From: Mesorhizobium amorphae
GTDB taxonomy: Bacteria > Pseudomonadota > Alphaproteobacteria > Rhizobiales > Rhizobiaceae
Direction: 5' to 3'
DNA length: 64,000 nucleotides
Assembly: GCF_014843845.1 (NCBI RefSeq)
Contig: NZ_JHQS01000053.1
Location: 62,001 to 126,000 of the forward strand
Shown piece after piece: positions 51,448 through 60,365 of this stretch (position 1 is its first letter; the number at the start of each line of letters is the position of its first letter). Below the pieces are notes generated by a model. The model made no database searches. It was given only the letters and a program-made list of their open reading frames with translations, and was not told the origin of the DNA. The translations under genes and the position numbers were made by a program.

Positions 51448-52272
51448 ATGAAACCCTCGCAAGACATTTCCCGGCTGATCGAGATCATGGCGGCGCTCAG
51501 GGCGCCGAAAACCGGCTGCCCGTGGGATATCGAGCAGGATTTTTCGACCATTGCGCCCTACACGATCGAGGAAGCCTACGAGGTGGCGGACGCGATTGCG
51601 CGCGGCGACCTTGACGATCTGCGCGAAGAGCTCGGCGATCTCCTGCTGCAGGTCGTCTATCATGCGCAAATGGCGGAAGAATCAGGCGAATTCGCCTTCG
51701 GCGACGTAGTCCAGGCCATCACCACGAAGATGATCCGCCGCCATCCGCATGTCTTCGGCGACGAAGAAGCGCGCAGCGCCGGCATGGCCAAGGGCATGTG
51801 GGAGAAGATCAAATCGCAGGAGAAAGCCGAGAAGCGAGCTGCCCGTATCGCCCGCGGCCACGATCCGGAAGACCACGGCAAGGGGTTTCTGGACAGTGTG
51901 CCGGTCGCCCTGCCCGGCTTGACGCGCGCCTTGAAGCTTCAGGAGAAAGCGGCCCGAGTCGGCTTCGACTGGAGCGAAGCGGCGCCTATCCTCGACAAGA
52001 TCGAGGAGGAGATCGCCGAGCTGCGCGAGGCTCTCGCCAAGGGCGACGCGGCACCCATCAAGGACGAGTTCGGCGACATGCTATTTGCCATCGTCAATCT
52101 CGGGCGACACCTCAAGCTCGACGCCGAAGCAGCACTCAGCGGCACCAACGAGAAATTCCGCTCGCGCTTCCACTATGTCGAGCGGGCGCTGGAAGCCTCC
52201 GGCAACACGCTGGAAAAGGCGACGCTGGACGAGATGGAAGCGCTCTGGCAGCAGGCCAAGGGCGCGAAATAA
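51448..52272 (+). CDS. mazG: Nucleoside triphosphate pyrophosphohydrolase MazG
   Basis: The 274-residue protein has two MazG domains. The N-terminal one is ALRAPKTGCPWDIEQDFSTIAPYTIEEAYEVADAI...LREELGDLLLQVVYHAQ. The C-terminal one is FDWSEAAPILDKIEEEIAELREAL...IKDEFGDMLFAIVNLGRHL. Both have ExxE...ExxD metal sites. MazG hydrolyses (d)NTPs to monophosphates and limits ppGpp-linked stress. ATG 51427 is an alternative start, with no strong ribosome binding site at either. It converges with hflX, 6 bp apart. Confidence 0.94.
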   Translation: MKPSQDISRLIEIMAALRAPKTGCPWDIEQDFSTIAPYTIEEAYEVADAIARGDLDDLREELGDLLLQVVYHAQMAEESGEFAFGDVVQAITTKMIRRHPHVFGDEEARSAGMAKGMWEKIKSQEKAEKRAARIARGHDPEDHGKGFLDSVPVALPGLTRALKLQEKAARVGFDWSEAAPILDKIEEEIAELREALAKGDAAPIKDEFGDMLFAIVNLGRHLKLDAEAALSGTNEKFRSRFHYVERALEASGNTLEKATLDEMEALWQQAKGAK

Positions 52273-52278
52273 CCAGGC

Positions 52279-53670
52279 TTACCCGTTGTTTTTACGGTGC
52301 AATCGGCTCTCGACCTCTTGCCGGGCGCTGTGCGTGGCCTTGAGCGAGATGGTCGCGCTGCCATCCTCATTGTCGGTCCGCGAAACGACATCGCCATTGC
52401 GGTAGAGCCAGTCGACGAGGCCGAACTGCGCCGGTTCGATCGTCACCGTCAATTCCCCCAGTTCGCCCGCCATCCGCGTCTCGATCAGCGCCTTCAGCGC
52501 GTCGAGCCCTTCGCCGGTGATGGCGGAAATAGCAATGGGCGGCGCCTTGCTGCCGTCATTACCATCGGCCAGCAGCCTGGCGCGGTTGCCCTCGTCGAGC
52601 AGGTCGATCTTGTTCCAGACTTCGATGACGCGCTTGGCATCGCCGGCATCGACGCCAAGGTCGGCCAGGATGCGCTCGACATCCTCGGCCTGCGCGGCCG
52701 TGTCGGGGTCGGAGATGTCGCGCAGATGGATGACCAGATCGGCCTCGACCACCTCTTCCAGCGTTGCCCGGAAGGCCGCGACCAGATGCGTCGGCAGGTC
52801 TGAGATGAAGCCGACCGTATCCGAAAGAATGATCGGCGTGCCGTGCGGCAGGCGCACGCGGCGTAGCGTCGGATCGAGCGTGGCGAACAGCATGTCCTCG
52901 GCCAGCACTCCTGCCCCGGTCAGCTTGTTGAACAGCGTCGATTTTCCGGCATTGGTGTAGCCGACGATCGCCACAACCGGGAACGGCACCTTCTTGCGCT
53001 TGGCACGGTGCAGGTCGCGGGTGCGGCGCACCGTTTCCAGCTCATGCTTCAGCTTGATGATCTTGTCCTGCAGGATGCGCCGGTCGGATTCGATCTGCGT
53101 TTCGCCGGGACCGCCGAGGAAGCCTGCGCCGCCGCGCTGGCGTTCGAGGTGGGTCCAGCTGCGCACCAGGCGGCCCTTCTGGTAGTTGAGATGGGCAAGC
53201 TCCACCTGCAGCGTGCCTTCCTTGGTCCGCGCGCGCTCGCCGAAGATCTCCAGGATGAGCCCGGTGCGATCCAGCACCTTGGCGTTCAGTTCCTTCTCCA
53301 GATTGCGCTGCTGCACGGGCGTCAGCGGATGGTCGACGATGACCACTTCGGCGTGGCCCTCTTTGACGATCTCGGCGAACTCCTCGACCTTGCCGCTGCC
53401 CAGCAAGGTCGCCGGGCGCGGATCGTTGACGGTGGCCACGGCCGTGTGGATCAGATCGAGGTTGATGGCGCGGGCAAGGCCGACCGCTTCGTCGTGGCGG
53501 GCCTCGGCCGAACGCGTCAGCCGCGGACGGTTCGACTCATCGTCGCTGCGCTGATGGCGGGTAAGCACAGGCACGATGACGACAGCCCGGGTCGGGCCTT
53601 TGGCTTCCGTCCCCGGCTGATGTGCCAATTTTCCGCGGACGCTGCGGTCCGCGTCTTTCTCACGAGCCAA
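52279..53670 (-). CDS. hflX: GTPase HflX
   Basis: The 463-residue GTPase has the HflX N-terminal domain (TLLGSGKVEEFAEIVKEG, DHPLTPVQQRNLEKELNAKVLDRTGLILEIFGERARTKEG), the Gly-rich linker LGGPGETQIESDRR, and a G domain with VGYTNAGKSTLFN (G1), DTVGFISDLP (G3) and NKIDLL (G4). HflX rescues stalled ribosomes after heat stress. The predicted start is TTG 53670, immediately after the hfq stop codon (TGA-TTG), so translation is probably coupled to hfq. hfq-hflX adjacency is widely conserved. Confidence 0.94.
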   Translation of the reverse strand: MAREKDADRSVRGKLAHQPGTEAKGPTRAVVIVPVLTRHQRSDDESNRPRLTRSAEARHDEAVGLARAINLDLIHTAVATVNDPRPATLLGSGKVEEFAEIVKEGHAEVVIVDHPLTPVQQRNLEKELNAKVLDRTGLILEIFGERARTKEGTLQVELAHLNYQKGRLVRSWTHLERQRGGAGFLGGPGETQIESDRRILQDKIIKLKHELETVRRTRDLHRAKRKKVPFPVVAIVGYTNAGKSTLFNKLTGAGVLAEDMLFATLDPTLRRVRLPHGTPIILSDTVGFISDLPTHLVAAFRATLEEVVEADLVIHLRDISDPDTAAQAEDVERILADLGVDAGDAKRVIEVWNKIDLLDEGNRARLLADGNDGSKAPPIAISAITGEGLDALKALIETRMAGELGELTVTIEPAQFGLVDWLYRNGDVVSRTDNEDGSATISLKATHSARQEVESRLHRKNNG

Positions 53671-53916
53671 TCAGGCGCCCTGGCTTTCCTCGCCATCGAA
53701 CATCTGAACCGGCTGGCTCGGCATGATCGTGGAAATGGCGTGCTTGTAGACAAGCTGGGAATGGCCGTCTCGACGTAGCAACACACAAAAATTGTCGAAC
53801 GAAGTGACGACGCCGGTCAGCTTCACGCCGTTGATGAGGAAGATGGTGAGTGGATTTTTGCTCTTGCGAACTGAATTCAGGAACAGGTCCTGAAGGTTTT
53901 GCGATCGTTCCGCCAT
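53671..53916 (-). CDS. hfq: RNA chaperone Hfq
   Basis: The 81-residue protein is a typical short alphaproteobacterial Hfq. Sm1 is MAERSQNLQDLFLNSVRKSKNPLTIFLINGVKLTGVVTSFDNFCVLL, and Sm2 is HSQLVYKHAISTIMP with the YKHA motif. The acidic tail (FDGEESQGA) is short. The hexamer pairs sRNAs with mRNAs. In rhizobia Hfq controls nitrogen fixation genes, and here it lies downstream of ntrBC-ntrYX. ATG 53916 gives the family start; the frame upstream is not conserved. Confidence 0.97.
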   Translation of the reverse strand: MAERSQNLQDLFLNSVRKSKNPLTIFLINGVKLTGVVTSFDNFCVLLRRDGHSQLVYKHAISTIMPSQPVQMFDGEESQGA

Positions 53917-54060
53917 TGTTCTTGTCTTTCGCCGATCCCCTTCGGTTTGCAGCCAATGCGCCAAATTACCGGGCGCATGTCAAGCACGCAAACACCCTCT
54001 TGCCGTCAGTAACGACAAGCAGAACGAGATAAATTGATGTTCATTCCACCTGTGCGGTTA

Positions 54061-54924
54061 TCAGGCTGGACTTTTTTCCGCAACGTCAAAAAAGGCTTGG
54101 CGCAACGAAAGTGTTACTGAGCCGGGGTGGCCGTTGGCGACGGGAGCACCGTCAATTGCCACCACCGGCATGGCGATCGTGGTCGCCGAACTGATGAAAG
54201 CCTCCCGCGCCGCCTTGGCTTCAGCCACCGAAAAGCCCCGCTCTTCGACCTTCAGGCCGAGCTTGGCGGCGACCTCGAACAGCGTCGTGCGGGTAATGCC
54301 GCGCAGGATGCCGTGCTCGGCCGGCCGCGTCACCAGCACCCCATCCCTGGTGACGATCCAGGCGTTCGACGAGCCACCTTCCTTGACCGTGCCGTCAGTG
54401 TCGATGAACCAGGCCTCCTGGGCGCCGGCCTCCTTGGCCTTCTGTTTGGCGAGCACGTTGGGCAGCAAGCCGACGGTCTTGATGTCGACCCGGTCCCAAC
54501 GGTTCTCCGGCACGGTGATCACCTTGATGCCGGTCTCCGCCCTTTTGGCTGCAGCGGCCGGATCGGCCTTTCTGGCGGTCACCACCAGGGACCGCCTGGT
54601 GTCCGCCGCCGGGAAAACAAAATCGCGGCTGGCGACCCCGCGCGTCACCTGGACATAGACCAGGCCGTTGGCGACCTGGTTGCGGCGCACCACCTCGCGC
54701 AGGATAAGCGGCAGCACACCGCGCGTGACGGGCCACTCGATCGACAGCTCGTTCAACGAACGGTCCAGCCGTGCCAGATGGCGCGGCATGTCGACGATGA
54801 AGCCGCGCGCCACCTCGCAAACCTCGTAGACGCCGTCGGCGAATTGATAGCCGCGATCTTCGATGTGCACGGATGCGTCGGCATGGGCGACATAGCGCCC
54901 GTTCACATAGGCAATACGCGGCAT
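54061..54924 (-). CDS. dat: D-amino-acid aminotransferase
   Basis: The 287-residue protein is a class IV PLP aminotransferase. It has the family start RIAYVNGRYVAHADASVHIEDRGYQFADGVYEV, QVTRGVASRDFVFP, the PLP Lys in ITVPENRWDRVDIKTVGLLPNVLAKQKAKEAGAQEAWF, and KEGGSSNAWIV. The motifs favour D-amino-acid (D-Ala) transaminase over branched-chain IlvE. It lies between ntrX and hfq on the same strand, a regular rhizobial arrangement. Confidence 0.9.
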   Translation of the reverse strand: MPRIAYVNGRYVAHADASVHIEDRGYQFADGVYEVCEVARGFIVDMPRHLARLDRSLNELSIEWPVTRGVLPLILREVVRRNQVANGLVYVQVTRGVASRDFVFPAADTRRSLVVTARKADPAAAAKRAETGIKVITVPENRWDRVDIKTVGLLPNVLAKQKAKEAGAQEAWFIDTDGTVKEGGSSNAWIVTRDGVLVTRPAEHGILRGITRTTLFEVAAKLGLKVEERGFSVAEAKAAREAFISSATTIAMPVVAIDGAPVANGHPGSVTLSLRQAFFDVAEKSPA

Positions 54925-55027
54925 GAGAAACCCTCGAGAAACGTCCCGGCCTTCTTAGGCGATTCCGCCGTGGCCGTAACCGGCAATCGCGTGGACCAGA
55001 CCGGCCGGCCTCACGCGGGCCCCGCGG

Positions 55028-56389
55028 TCAGACGCCGAGCGACTTCAACTTGCGGTGAAGTGCCGAGCGCTCCATGCCGATGAATTCGGCCGTCTTCGAG
55101 ATGTTGCCGCCGAAGCGGTTGATCTGGGCGATCAGATAGTCCTTCTCGAACTGTTCGCGCGCCTCGCGCAGCGGCAGCGCCATGATGTGCTGGTCGGACT
55201 GGTTCGGCGTGCGCGGCATGACGTCGCCGATCTCGGACGGCAACAGGTCGGCGGTAATCGGCGCATCGACATTGTCGCCGCGCGCCAGGATCATCAACCG
55301 TTCGACATTGTTGCGCAGCTGGCGCACGTTCCCCGGCCAGTTGTGCGCCTGCAGCACCGCCAGCGCGTCGTCGCCGATGCGGCGCGGCTTGATGCCGGCC
55401 TGGCGCGCGATCTGCTTCATGAAATTGTCGACCAGATACGGAATGTCCTCGCGCCGCTCGGCCAGTCCCGGAACCATGACCGGAACCACCGCCAGGCGAT
55501 GATAGAGGTCCTCGCGGAAACGGCCGTCGGCAATCATCGCTTCCAGGTTCTGCGAGGTCGACGAGATGATGCGGACGTCGACCTTGACCCGTTTGGTGCC
55601 CCCTACCCGTTCGAACTGCTGCTCGACCAGCACGCGCAGGATCTTGTTTTGCGTCTCGCGCGGCATGTCGGCCACTTCGTCGATATAGAGGATGCCGCGA
55701 TGCGCTTCCTCCAGCGCACCGACCTTGCGCTCGGTGCCGTTCGATTCGGTGCCGAACAGCTCGATCTCCATGCGCTCGGGCGTGATGTTGGCAGCGCTCA
55801 GCGTCACGAACGGTGCACCCTTGCGCGTCGACAGCGCATGGATGGCGCGCGCCGCCAGTTCCTTGCCCGAACCGGAAGGGCCGATGATCATGACACGGCT
55901 GTTGGTCGGCGCGACCCGCTCGATCGTCTGGCGCAACTGGCTCATCGCCGACGACATGCCGATCAGGTCGAAGGTCTCGCCGCTGCGCTGCTTGAGGTCC
56001 GAGACTTCGCGCCGCAGCTTCGAGGTTTCCAGCGCCCGTTCGGCGATGAGAATGAGCCGGTCCGCCTTGAACGGCTTCTCGATGAAATCATAGGCGCCGC
56101 GACGGATGGCCGACACCGCCGTTTCGATATTGCCATGGCCGGAGATCATCACCACCGGCAAGGTCGGATGCATCGTCTTGATCTCGTCCAGCAATGCCAG
56201 ACCGTCCAGGCGCGAGCCCTGCAGCCAGATGTCGAGGAAAATCAGCCGCGGCGCTCGATCGGCGATTGCCGCCAGCGCACTGTCGGCATCGAATGCCGTG
56301 CGGGTTTCGTGACCTTCGTCGCTCAGGATTCCGGCGACGAGTTCGCGGATATCTTCCTCGTCATCGACGATGAGAATGTCAGACGCCAT
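55028..56389 (-). CDS. ntrX: Nitrogen assimilation response regulator NtrX
   Basis: The 453-residue protein has a receiver domain (ILIVDDEEDIRELVAGILSDEGH, phospho-Asp in LIFLDIWL), an AAA+ domain (Walker A GPSGSGKELAARAIH, Walker B GILYIDEVADMP) and a C-terminal Fis-type HTH (NRFGGNISKTAEFIGMERSALHRKLKSLG). The sigma54-contact loop is not canonical: where NtrC reads EKGAFTGA, NtrX reads ESNGTERKVGA. It overlaps ntrY by 11 bp. NtrYX links nitrogen, redox and envelope control in alphaproteobacteria. Confidence 0.95.
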   Translation of the reverse strand: MASDILIVDDEEDIRELVAGILSDEGHETRTAFDADSALAAIADRAPRLIFLDIWLQGSRLDGLALLDEIKTMHPTLPVVMISGHGNIETAVSAIRRGAYDFIEKPFKADRLILIAERALETSKLRREVSDLKQRSGETFDLIGMSSAMSQLRQTIERVAPTNSRVMIIGPSGSGKELAARAIHALSTRKGAPFVTLSAANITPERMEIELFGTESNGTERKVGALEEAHRGILYIDEVADMPRETQNKILRVLVEQQFERVGGTKRVKVDVRIISSTSQNLEAMIADGRFREDLYHRLAVVPVMVPGLAERREDIPYLVDNFMKQIARQAGIKPRRIGDDALAVLQAHNWPGNVRQLRNNVERLMILARGDNVDAPITADLLPSEIGDVMPRTPNQSDQHIMALPLREAREQFEKDYLIAQINRFGGNISKTAEFIGMERSALHRKLKSLGV

Positions 56390-58667
56390 TACCGACCTTT
56401 TCAGTTTCTCTTTCGTTTTCCGCCTTGCTCTCGCCGCGCGACGGCGCGGCAGCAGCAGAAGGCGGCAGGATGATGCTGATCATTGCACCCCGCCCGCCAT
56501 GGAAATCCCCTGGCGCGTCATGCAGTTCAAGCCGGCCGCCATGGTCCTCCACGATCTTCTTGACGATAGCGAGGCCGAGACCGGTCCCCTTCTCGCGTGT
56601 CGTCATATAGGGCTCGAGCAGCCTTTGGCGATTCTCGCGCGGCAAACCTTTGCCATTGTCGATGACGTCGATTCTGATGGCGCCATTCTGCCGTCCGGCT
56701 TGAATCCGGATTGTGCCGTCCGAACGATCTTTTGCATCAAGTCCGTCAATGGCCTCGGCAGCGTTCTTGATGACGTTGCCGAACGCCTGCGCCATCAGCC
56801 GGCTGTCGAAGGTACCCTTGAGCGCCTCGTTGCCGAAAATCCGCTCGAAGGCGATGTCGGAACGGCTGACCTCGATCAGGAACGAGGCCTCGCGCAGCGA
56901 TTCGCGCAGATCGATGGCCTTCATCTCGGGTTTGGGCATGCGCGCGAAGGCCGAGAACTCGTCGACCATTCGGCCGATATCCTCGACCTGGCGGATGATG
57001 GTGTCGGTGCATTGATCGAAGACCTCGCGGTCTTCGGTAATGACCTTGCCGTAGCGGCGCTTGATGCGCTCGGCCGACAGCTGGATCGGCGTCAGCGGGT
57101 TCTTGATCTCGTGCGCAATGCGCCGCGCCACGTCGGCCCAGGCCGACGAACGCTGCGCCTGGACGAGGTCGGTGATGTCGTCGACGGTCACGACATAGGA
57201 TTTCTCCTCCGCCCCGTCGTCGCCCGCCTCGATGGTGATCTGCACGTTGAAGGTCCGCTCCGCGCCGGCGCGGTAGAAGGTCACCTGCTCGCGATAGACC
57301 GGTTTGCCCGACTTGCGGCCGATCTCGAAGACACGGCCGACATGCGGCAACACCGCCGAAAGGTTCTGCCCGAGTGCTGCGGTGGCCGAAATGGCCAGCA
57401 TCGTCTCGGCCGAGCGGTTGACGATGGTGACGATGCCATAGGGATCGACGCCGATGACGCCGGCGGTGACGCCCGCCAGCACCGCTTCCGAAAAGCGCCG
57501 CCGCTCGTCGATCAGGTCCTTGGCGGACAAGATCTCGTTGCGCTGCGATTTCAGCTCCAGCAGCATCTTGTTGAACGTGTCGCCCAGCGAGGCGACGTCG
57601 CCGTCGGAAGGCCTGACCGGCACCGCAACGTCGAGATTGCCAGTGGCGACCTCGTCGGCTGCACCAATCAACTGGCGGATCGGCCGCACCAGCCGGTCGG
57701 CGACGGCGATGCCGGTCCAGATCGCCGACAGGATGATGATCAGCGTCAGCGACAGATAGGGCAGCGCGAAGGCCACCTGCGAGGTGCGGCGATTGTCTTC
57801 CAGGCCGCGATACTCGTCGGTGTTGGATCGGACGATCTGACGTGCCTTGATCACTTCGGGATCGACCAGGCGGATCGTGTAGAGGTAGAGCCCTTCGATT
57901 TGGCGCAGCTTGACGATGGCGCCCATGATGTTGCGCGTCTTCGGCTCGATCAGCACCGGCTTGCCGTCGGCGGCGCTGGTCACGGCACCTTCCGGCGGCT
58001 CCGGCATGGCGAAATCCGCATCGGTCTTGGCGCTCATGACGAAGGAGCCGTCGGGCTTGATCAGCGCCGCATGCGCCAGCGACCGGCCAACCGCTTCCTT
58101 GTTCATCAGGTCGAGAAAACCGGTCCGGTCGAGGCCGTAGAGCGTGCGCGACGCGTCGAGATCGTAAGCCATCGACAGCGTCGTGCCCTGAAGATTGCGG
58201 GCGTTTTCCTGGACATAGGCGTCTGCAATCGACAGCGACGAATTGACGATCGTCTTGGTGCGGATCTCGAACCAGCGGTCGAGGCCGATATCGAGCGTGA
58301 TCGAGGCGATGATCGCCACCATGATGGCCGGGATGGCGGCGACCAGCGCAAACATCGCCACAATGCGCACATGCAGCCGCGACGCCGCCTTGCCGTGCCG
58401 GCGCGCCATCACGATGCGGTGAACTTCACGGCTGACCAGCGCGATCAGGAACAGGACGAAGACGGCATTGAGCGCAATCAGCGCCAGCGTCGTCCTCTCG
58501 TTCGGTACGATCGGCGTGGCGCCGACCAGGATGGCAAAGGAAATCGCCGCCGTGACCAGCGCACCGGCAATCGCCACAACGCCAGGCAGCGCCAGCAGCC
58601 GGCGCCTGTCTTCGACACCGTGCCTGCTGAAAATCGGTTCGTTCAGTGTAGGGGCCTGAGTCGCCAT
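56379..58667 (-). CDS. ntrY: Sensor histidine kinase NtrY
   Basis: The 762-residue membrane kinase has an N-terminal cluster of membrane helices (about residues 25-110) and a large periplasmic sensor. It then has a further helix with a HAMP domain (RPIRQLIGAADEVATGNLDVAVPVR), a PAS domain (GVTAGVIGVDPYGIVTIVNRS), HisKA (ADVARRIAHEIKNPLTPIQLS, phospho-His in AHEIKNP) and HATPase (TREKGTGLGLAIVKKIVEDHGG). ATG 58667 (MATQAPTLNEP) is chosen. It phosphorylates NtrX. Confidence 0.95.
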   Translation of the reverse strand: MATQAPTLNEPIFSRHGVEDRRRLLALPGVVAIAGALVTAAISFAILVGATPIVPNERTTLALIALNAVFVLFLIALVSREVHRIVMARRHGKAASRLHVRIVAMFALVAAIPAIMVAIIASITLDIGLDRWFEIRTKTIVNSSLSIADAYVQENARNLQGTTLSMAYDLDASRTLYGLDRTGFLDLMNKEAVGRSLAHAALIKPDGSFVMSAKTDADFAMPEPPEGAVTSAADGKPVLIEPKTRNIMGAIVKLRQIEGLYLYTIRLVDPEVIKARQIVRSNTDEYRGLEDNRRTSQVAFALPYLSLTLIIILSAIWTGIAVADRLVRPIRQLIGAADEVATGNLDVAVPVRPSDGDVASLGDTFNKMLLELKSQRNEILSAKDLIDERRRFSEAVLAGVTAGVIGVDPYGIVTIVNRSAETMLAISATAALGQNLSAVLPHVGRVFEIGRKSGKPVYREQVTFYRAGAERTFNVQITIEAGDDGAEEKSYVVTVDDITDLVQAQRSSAWADVARRIAHEIKNPLTPIQLSAERIKRRYGKVITEDREVFDQCTDTIIRQVEDIGRMVDEFSAFARMPKPEMKAIDLRESLREASFLIEVSRSDIAFERIFGNEALKGTFDSRLMAQAFGNVIKNAAEAIDGLDAKDRSDGTIRIQAGRQNGAIRIDVIDNGKGLPRENRQRLLEPYMTTREKGTGLGLAIVKKIVEDHGGRLELHDAPGDFHGGRGAMISIILPPSAAAAPSRGESKAENERETEKVGNGV

Positions 58668-58810
58668 GTCGCCGTTTAGAGCCAGTGATTGCGTTGGATC
58701 TATGCAACGCATTGTGGCGATTATGCAACAAGTGTGGCCGGGACGGAAATCTTTCCCCGGCTCATTCGCCTAAAGCGCCGGCTCCAGGACCTTTTTGTCC
58801 ACAGGCACTA

Positions 58811-58858
58811 CAGCGTATTCTCGAAAAGTGGAATCCGGTCTTCGGAAACAATCACGCT
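58811..58858. repeat. Rhizobial palindromic repeat, copy B
   Basis: An imperfect palindrome between ntrY and ntrC contains CGAAAAGTGGAATCCGGTCTTCGG. It matches module 2 of copies A and C, with outer arms AGCGTATT/AATCACGCT degenerate. It lies in the 237-bp ntrC-ntrY gap, which otherwise shows no gene. Confidence 0.6.
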
Positions 58859-58904
58859 CAAACAAGGAGATAGAGCCCATCCCGACTCTATGGGATCAAA
58901 CGCT

Positions 58905-60365
58905 CTAAGCCGGCCTTGAGGACTTGTAGACGTTGACGCCGAGCTCGCGGATCTTCTTGCGCAGCGTATTGCGGTTGAGCCCCAAGAGTTCGGCAGCCTT
59001 GATCTGATTGCCGCGCGTCGCCGTCATCGATGCCAGAACCAGCGGATATTCGACTTCGGATAGAATGCGCTGGTAGAGACCGGCCGGCGGCAGGTCGCCG
59101 GCAAAGGATGCGAAATAGCGCTGCAGGAAATGCTCCACCGCCTGGCCGATCGACAAGTCGTCCGGAATGAGATTGCCGCCGCCCGGAACGACCGGCCGCT
59201 CACCGGTCTTCAGCTCGGCCTCGATGATCTCGGCGGAGATCTCGTCCTGCGAATAGAGCGCGGCCAGCCTGCGCACCAGGTTTTCCAGCTCGCGCACATT
59301 GCCCGGCCACGGATAGCGCTTCATCAATTCGATGCCGCCGGTCGAGATGCGCTTGGTCTGCAGGCCCTCGCTGGCGCCGAGCTTGAAGAAATGCCGTACC
59401 AGGTCGGGAACGTCCTCGGAGCGCTCGCGCAGCGCCGGCAACCTCAGCGGCACGACATTCAGGCGATAGAAAAGATCCTCGCGGAACAGCCCCTGGTTGA
59501 TCAGCGTGCGCAGATCCTTGTTGGTGGCGGCGACGATGCGCACGTCGGTCTTGATCGGCGTGCGCCCGCCGACCGTGGTGTATTCGCCCTGCTGCAGCAC
59601 GCGCAGCAGGCGCGTCTGCGCTTCCATCGGCATGTCGCCGATCTCATCGAGGAACAGCGTTCCGCCTTCCGCCTGCTCGAAGCGGCCGGTGGAGCGGTTC
59701 TGCGCCCCGGTGAAGGCGCCCTTCTCGTGGCCGAACAGTTCCGATTCGATCAGGTCGCGGGGAATCGCCGCCATGTTGATGGCCACGAACGGTCCGCCAC
59801 GGCGGCGGCCATATTCGTGCAGCGCCCGCGCCACCAGTTCCTTGCCGGTGCCCGACTCGCCTGAAATCATCACCGTCAGGTCGGTCTGCATCATGCGCGC
59901 CAGCATGCGGTAGATGTCCTGCATGGCGGCCGAGCGGCCGACCAGCGGCATCGTCTCCGGTTGCTCGTCGGCGCGCGCGTCGATTTTCGGCCGTCTCGGC
60001 TCGGCCAGCGCCCGGTTGACGATGCTGAGCAGCTCGGTCAGGTCGAACGGCTTCGGCAGATATTCATAGGCGCCGGTTTCGGAGGCCCGGATCGCGGTCA
60101 TGAAGGTGTTTTGCGCACTCATGACGATGACCGGCAGCTCCGGCCGCGCTTTCTTGATGCGCGGCAGCATGTCGAAGGCGTTCTCGTCGGGCATCACCAC
60201 ATCGGTGATCACCAGATCGCCCTCGCCCGCCGCCACCCAGCGCCACAGTGTCGAGGCGTTGGAGGTCACCCGCACCTCATGGCCGACGCGCGACAGCGCC
60301 TGGTTGAGGACCGTGCGGATGGCCGCGTCGTCGTCGGCGACCAGAATATTGCCGCGAACGGTCAT
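58905..60365 (-). CDS. ntrC: Nitrogen regulation response regulator NtrC
   Basis: The 486-residue protein has a receiver domain (ILVADDDAAIRTVLNQALSRVGH, phospho-Asp in LVITDVVMPDENAFDMLP) and a sigma54-activator AAA+ domain with Walker A SGESGTGKELVARALH, the intact contact loop EKGAFTGA, and GGTLFLDEIGDMP. A Fis-type HTH closes it (GNQIKAAELLGLNRNTLRKKIRELG). It activates nitrogen-scavenging promoters when phosphorylated by NtrB. The start overlaps the end of ntrB by 4 bp. Confidence 0.97.
   Translation of the reverse strand: MTVRGNILVADDDAAIRTVLNQALSRVGHEVRVTSNASTLWRWVAAGEGDLVITDVVMPDENAFDMLPRIKKARPELPVIVMSAQNTFMTAIRASETGAYEYLPKPFDLTELLSIVNRALAEPRRPKIDARADEQPETMPLVGRSAAMQDIYRMLARMMQTDLTVMISGESGTGKELVARALHEYGRRRGGPFVAINMAAIPRDLIESELFGHEKGAFTGAQNRSTGRFEQAEGGTLFLDEIGDMPMEAQTRLLRVLQQGEYTTVGGRTPIKTDVRIVAATNKDLRTLINQGLFREDLFYRLNVVPLRLPALRERSEDVPDLVRHFFKLGASEGLQTKRISTGGIELMKRYPWPGNVRELENLVRRLAALYSQDEISAEIIEAELKTGERPVVPGGGNLIPDDLSIGQAVEHFLQRYFASFAGDLPPAGLYQRILSEVEYPLVLASMTATRGNQIKAAELLGLNRNTLRKKIRELGVNVYKSSRPA

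Noticed and set aside
56370..58679. 769-codon open frame antisense to ntrY
   Set aside because: It mirrors ntrY almost exactly. Long antisense frames are normal in GC-rich coding DNA, and its protein is Asp/Arg/His-rich without any domain.
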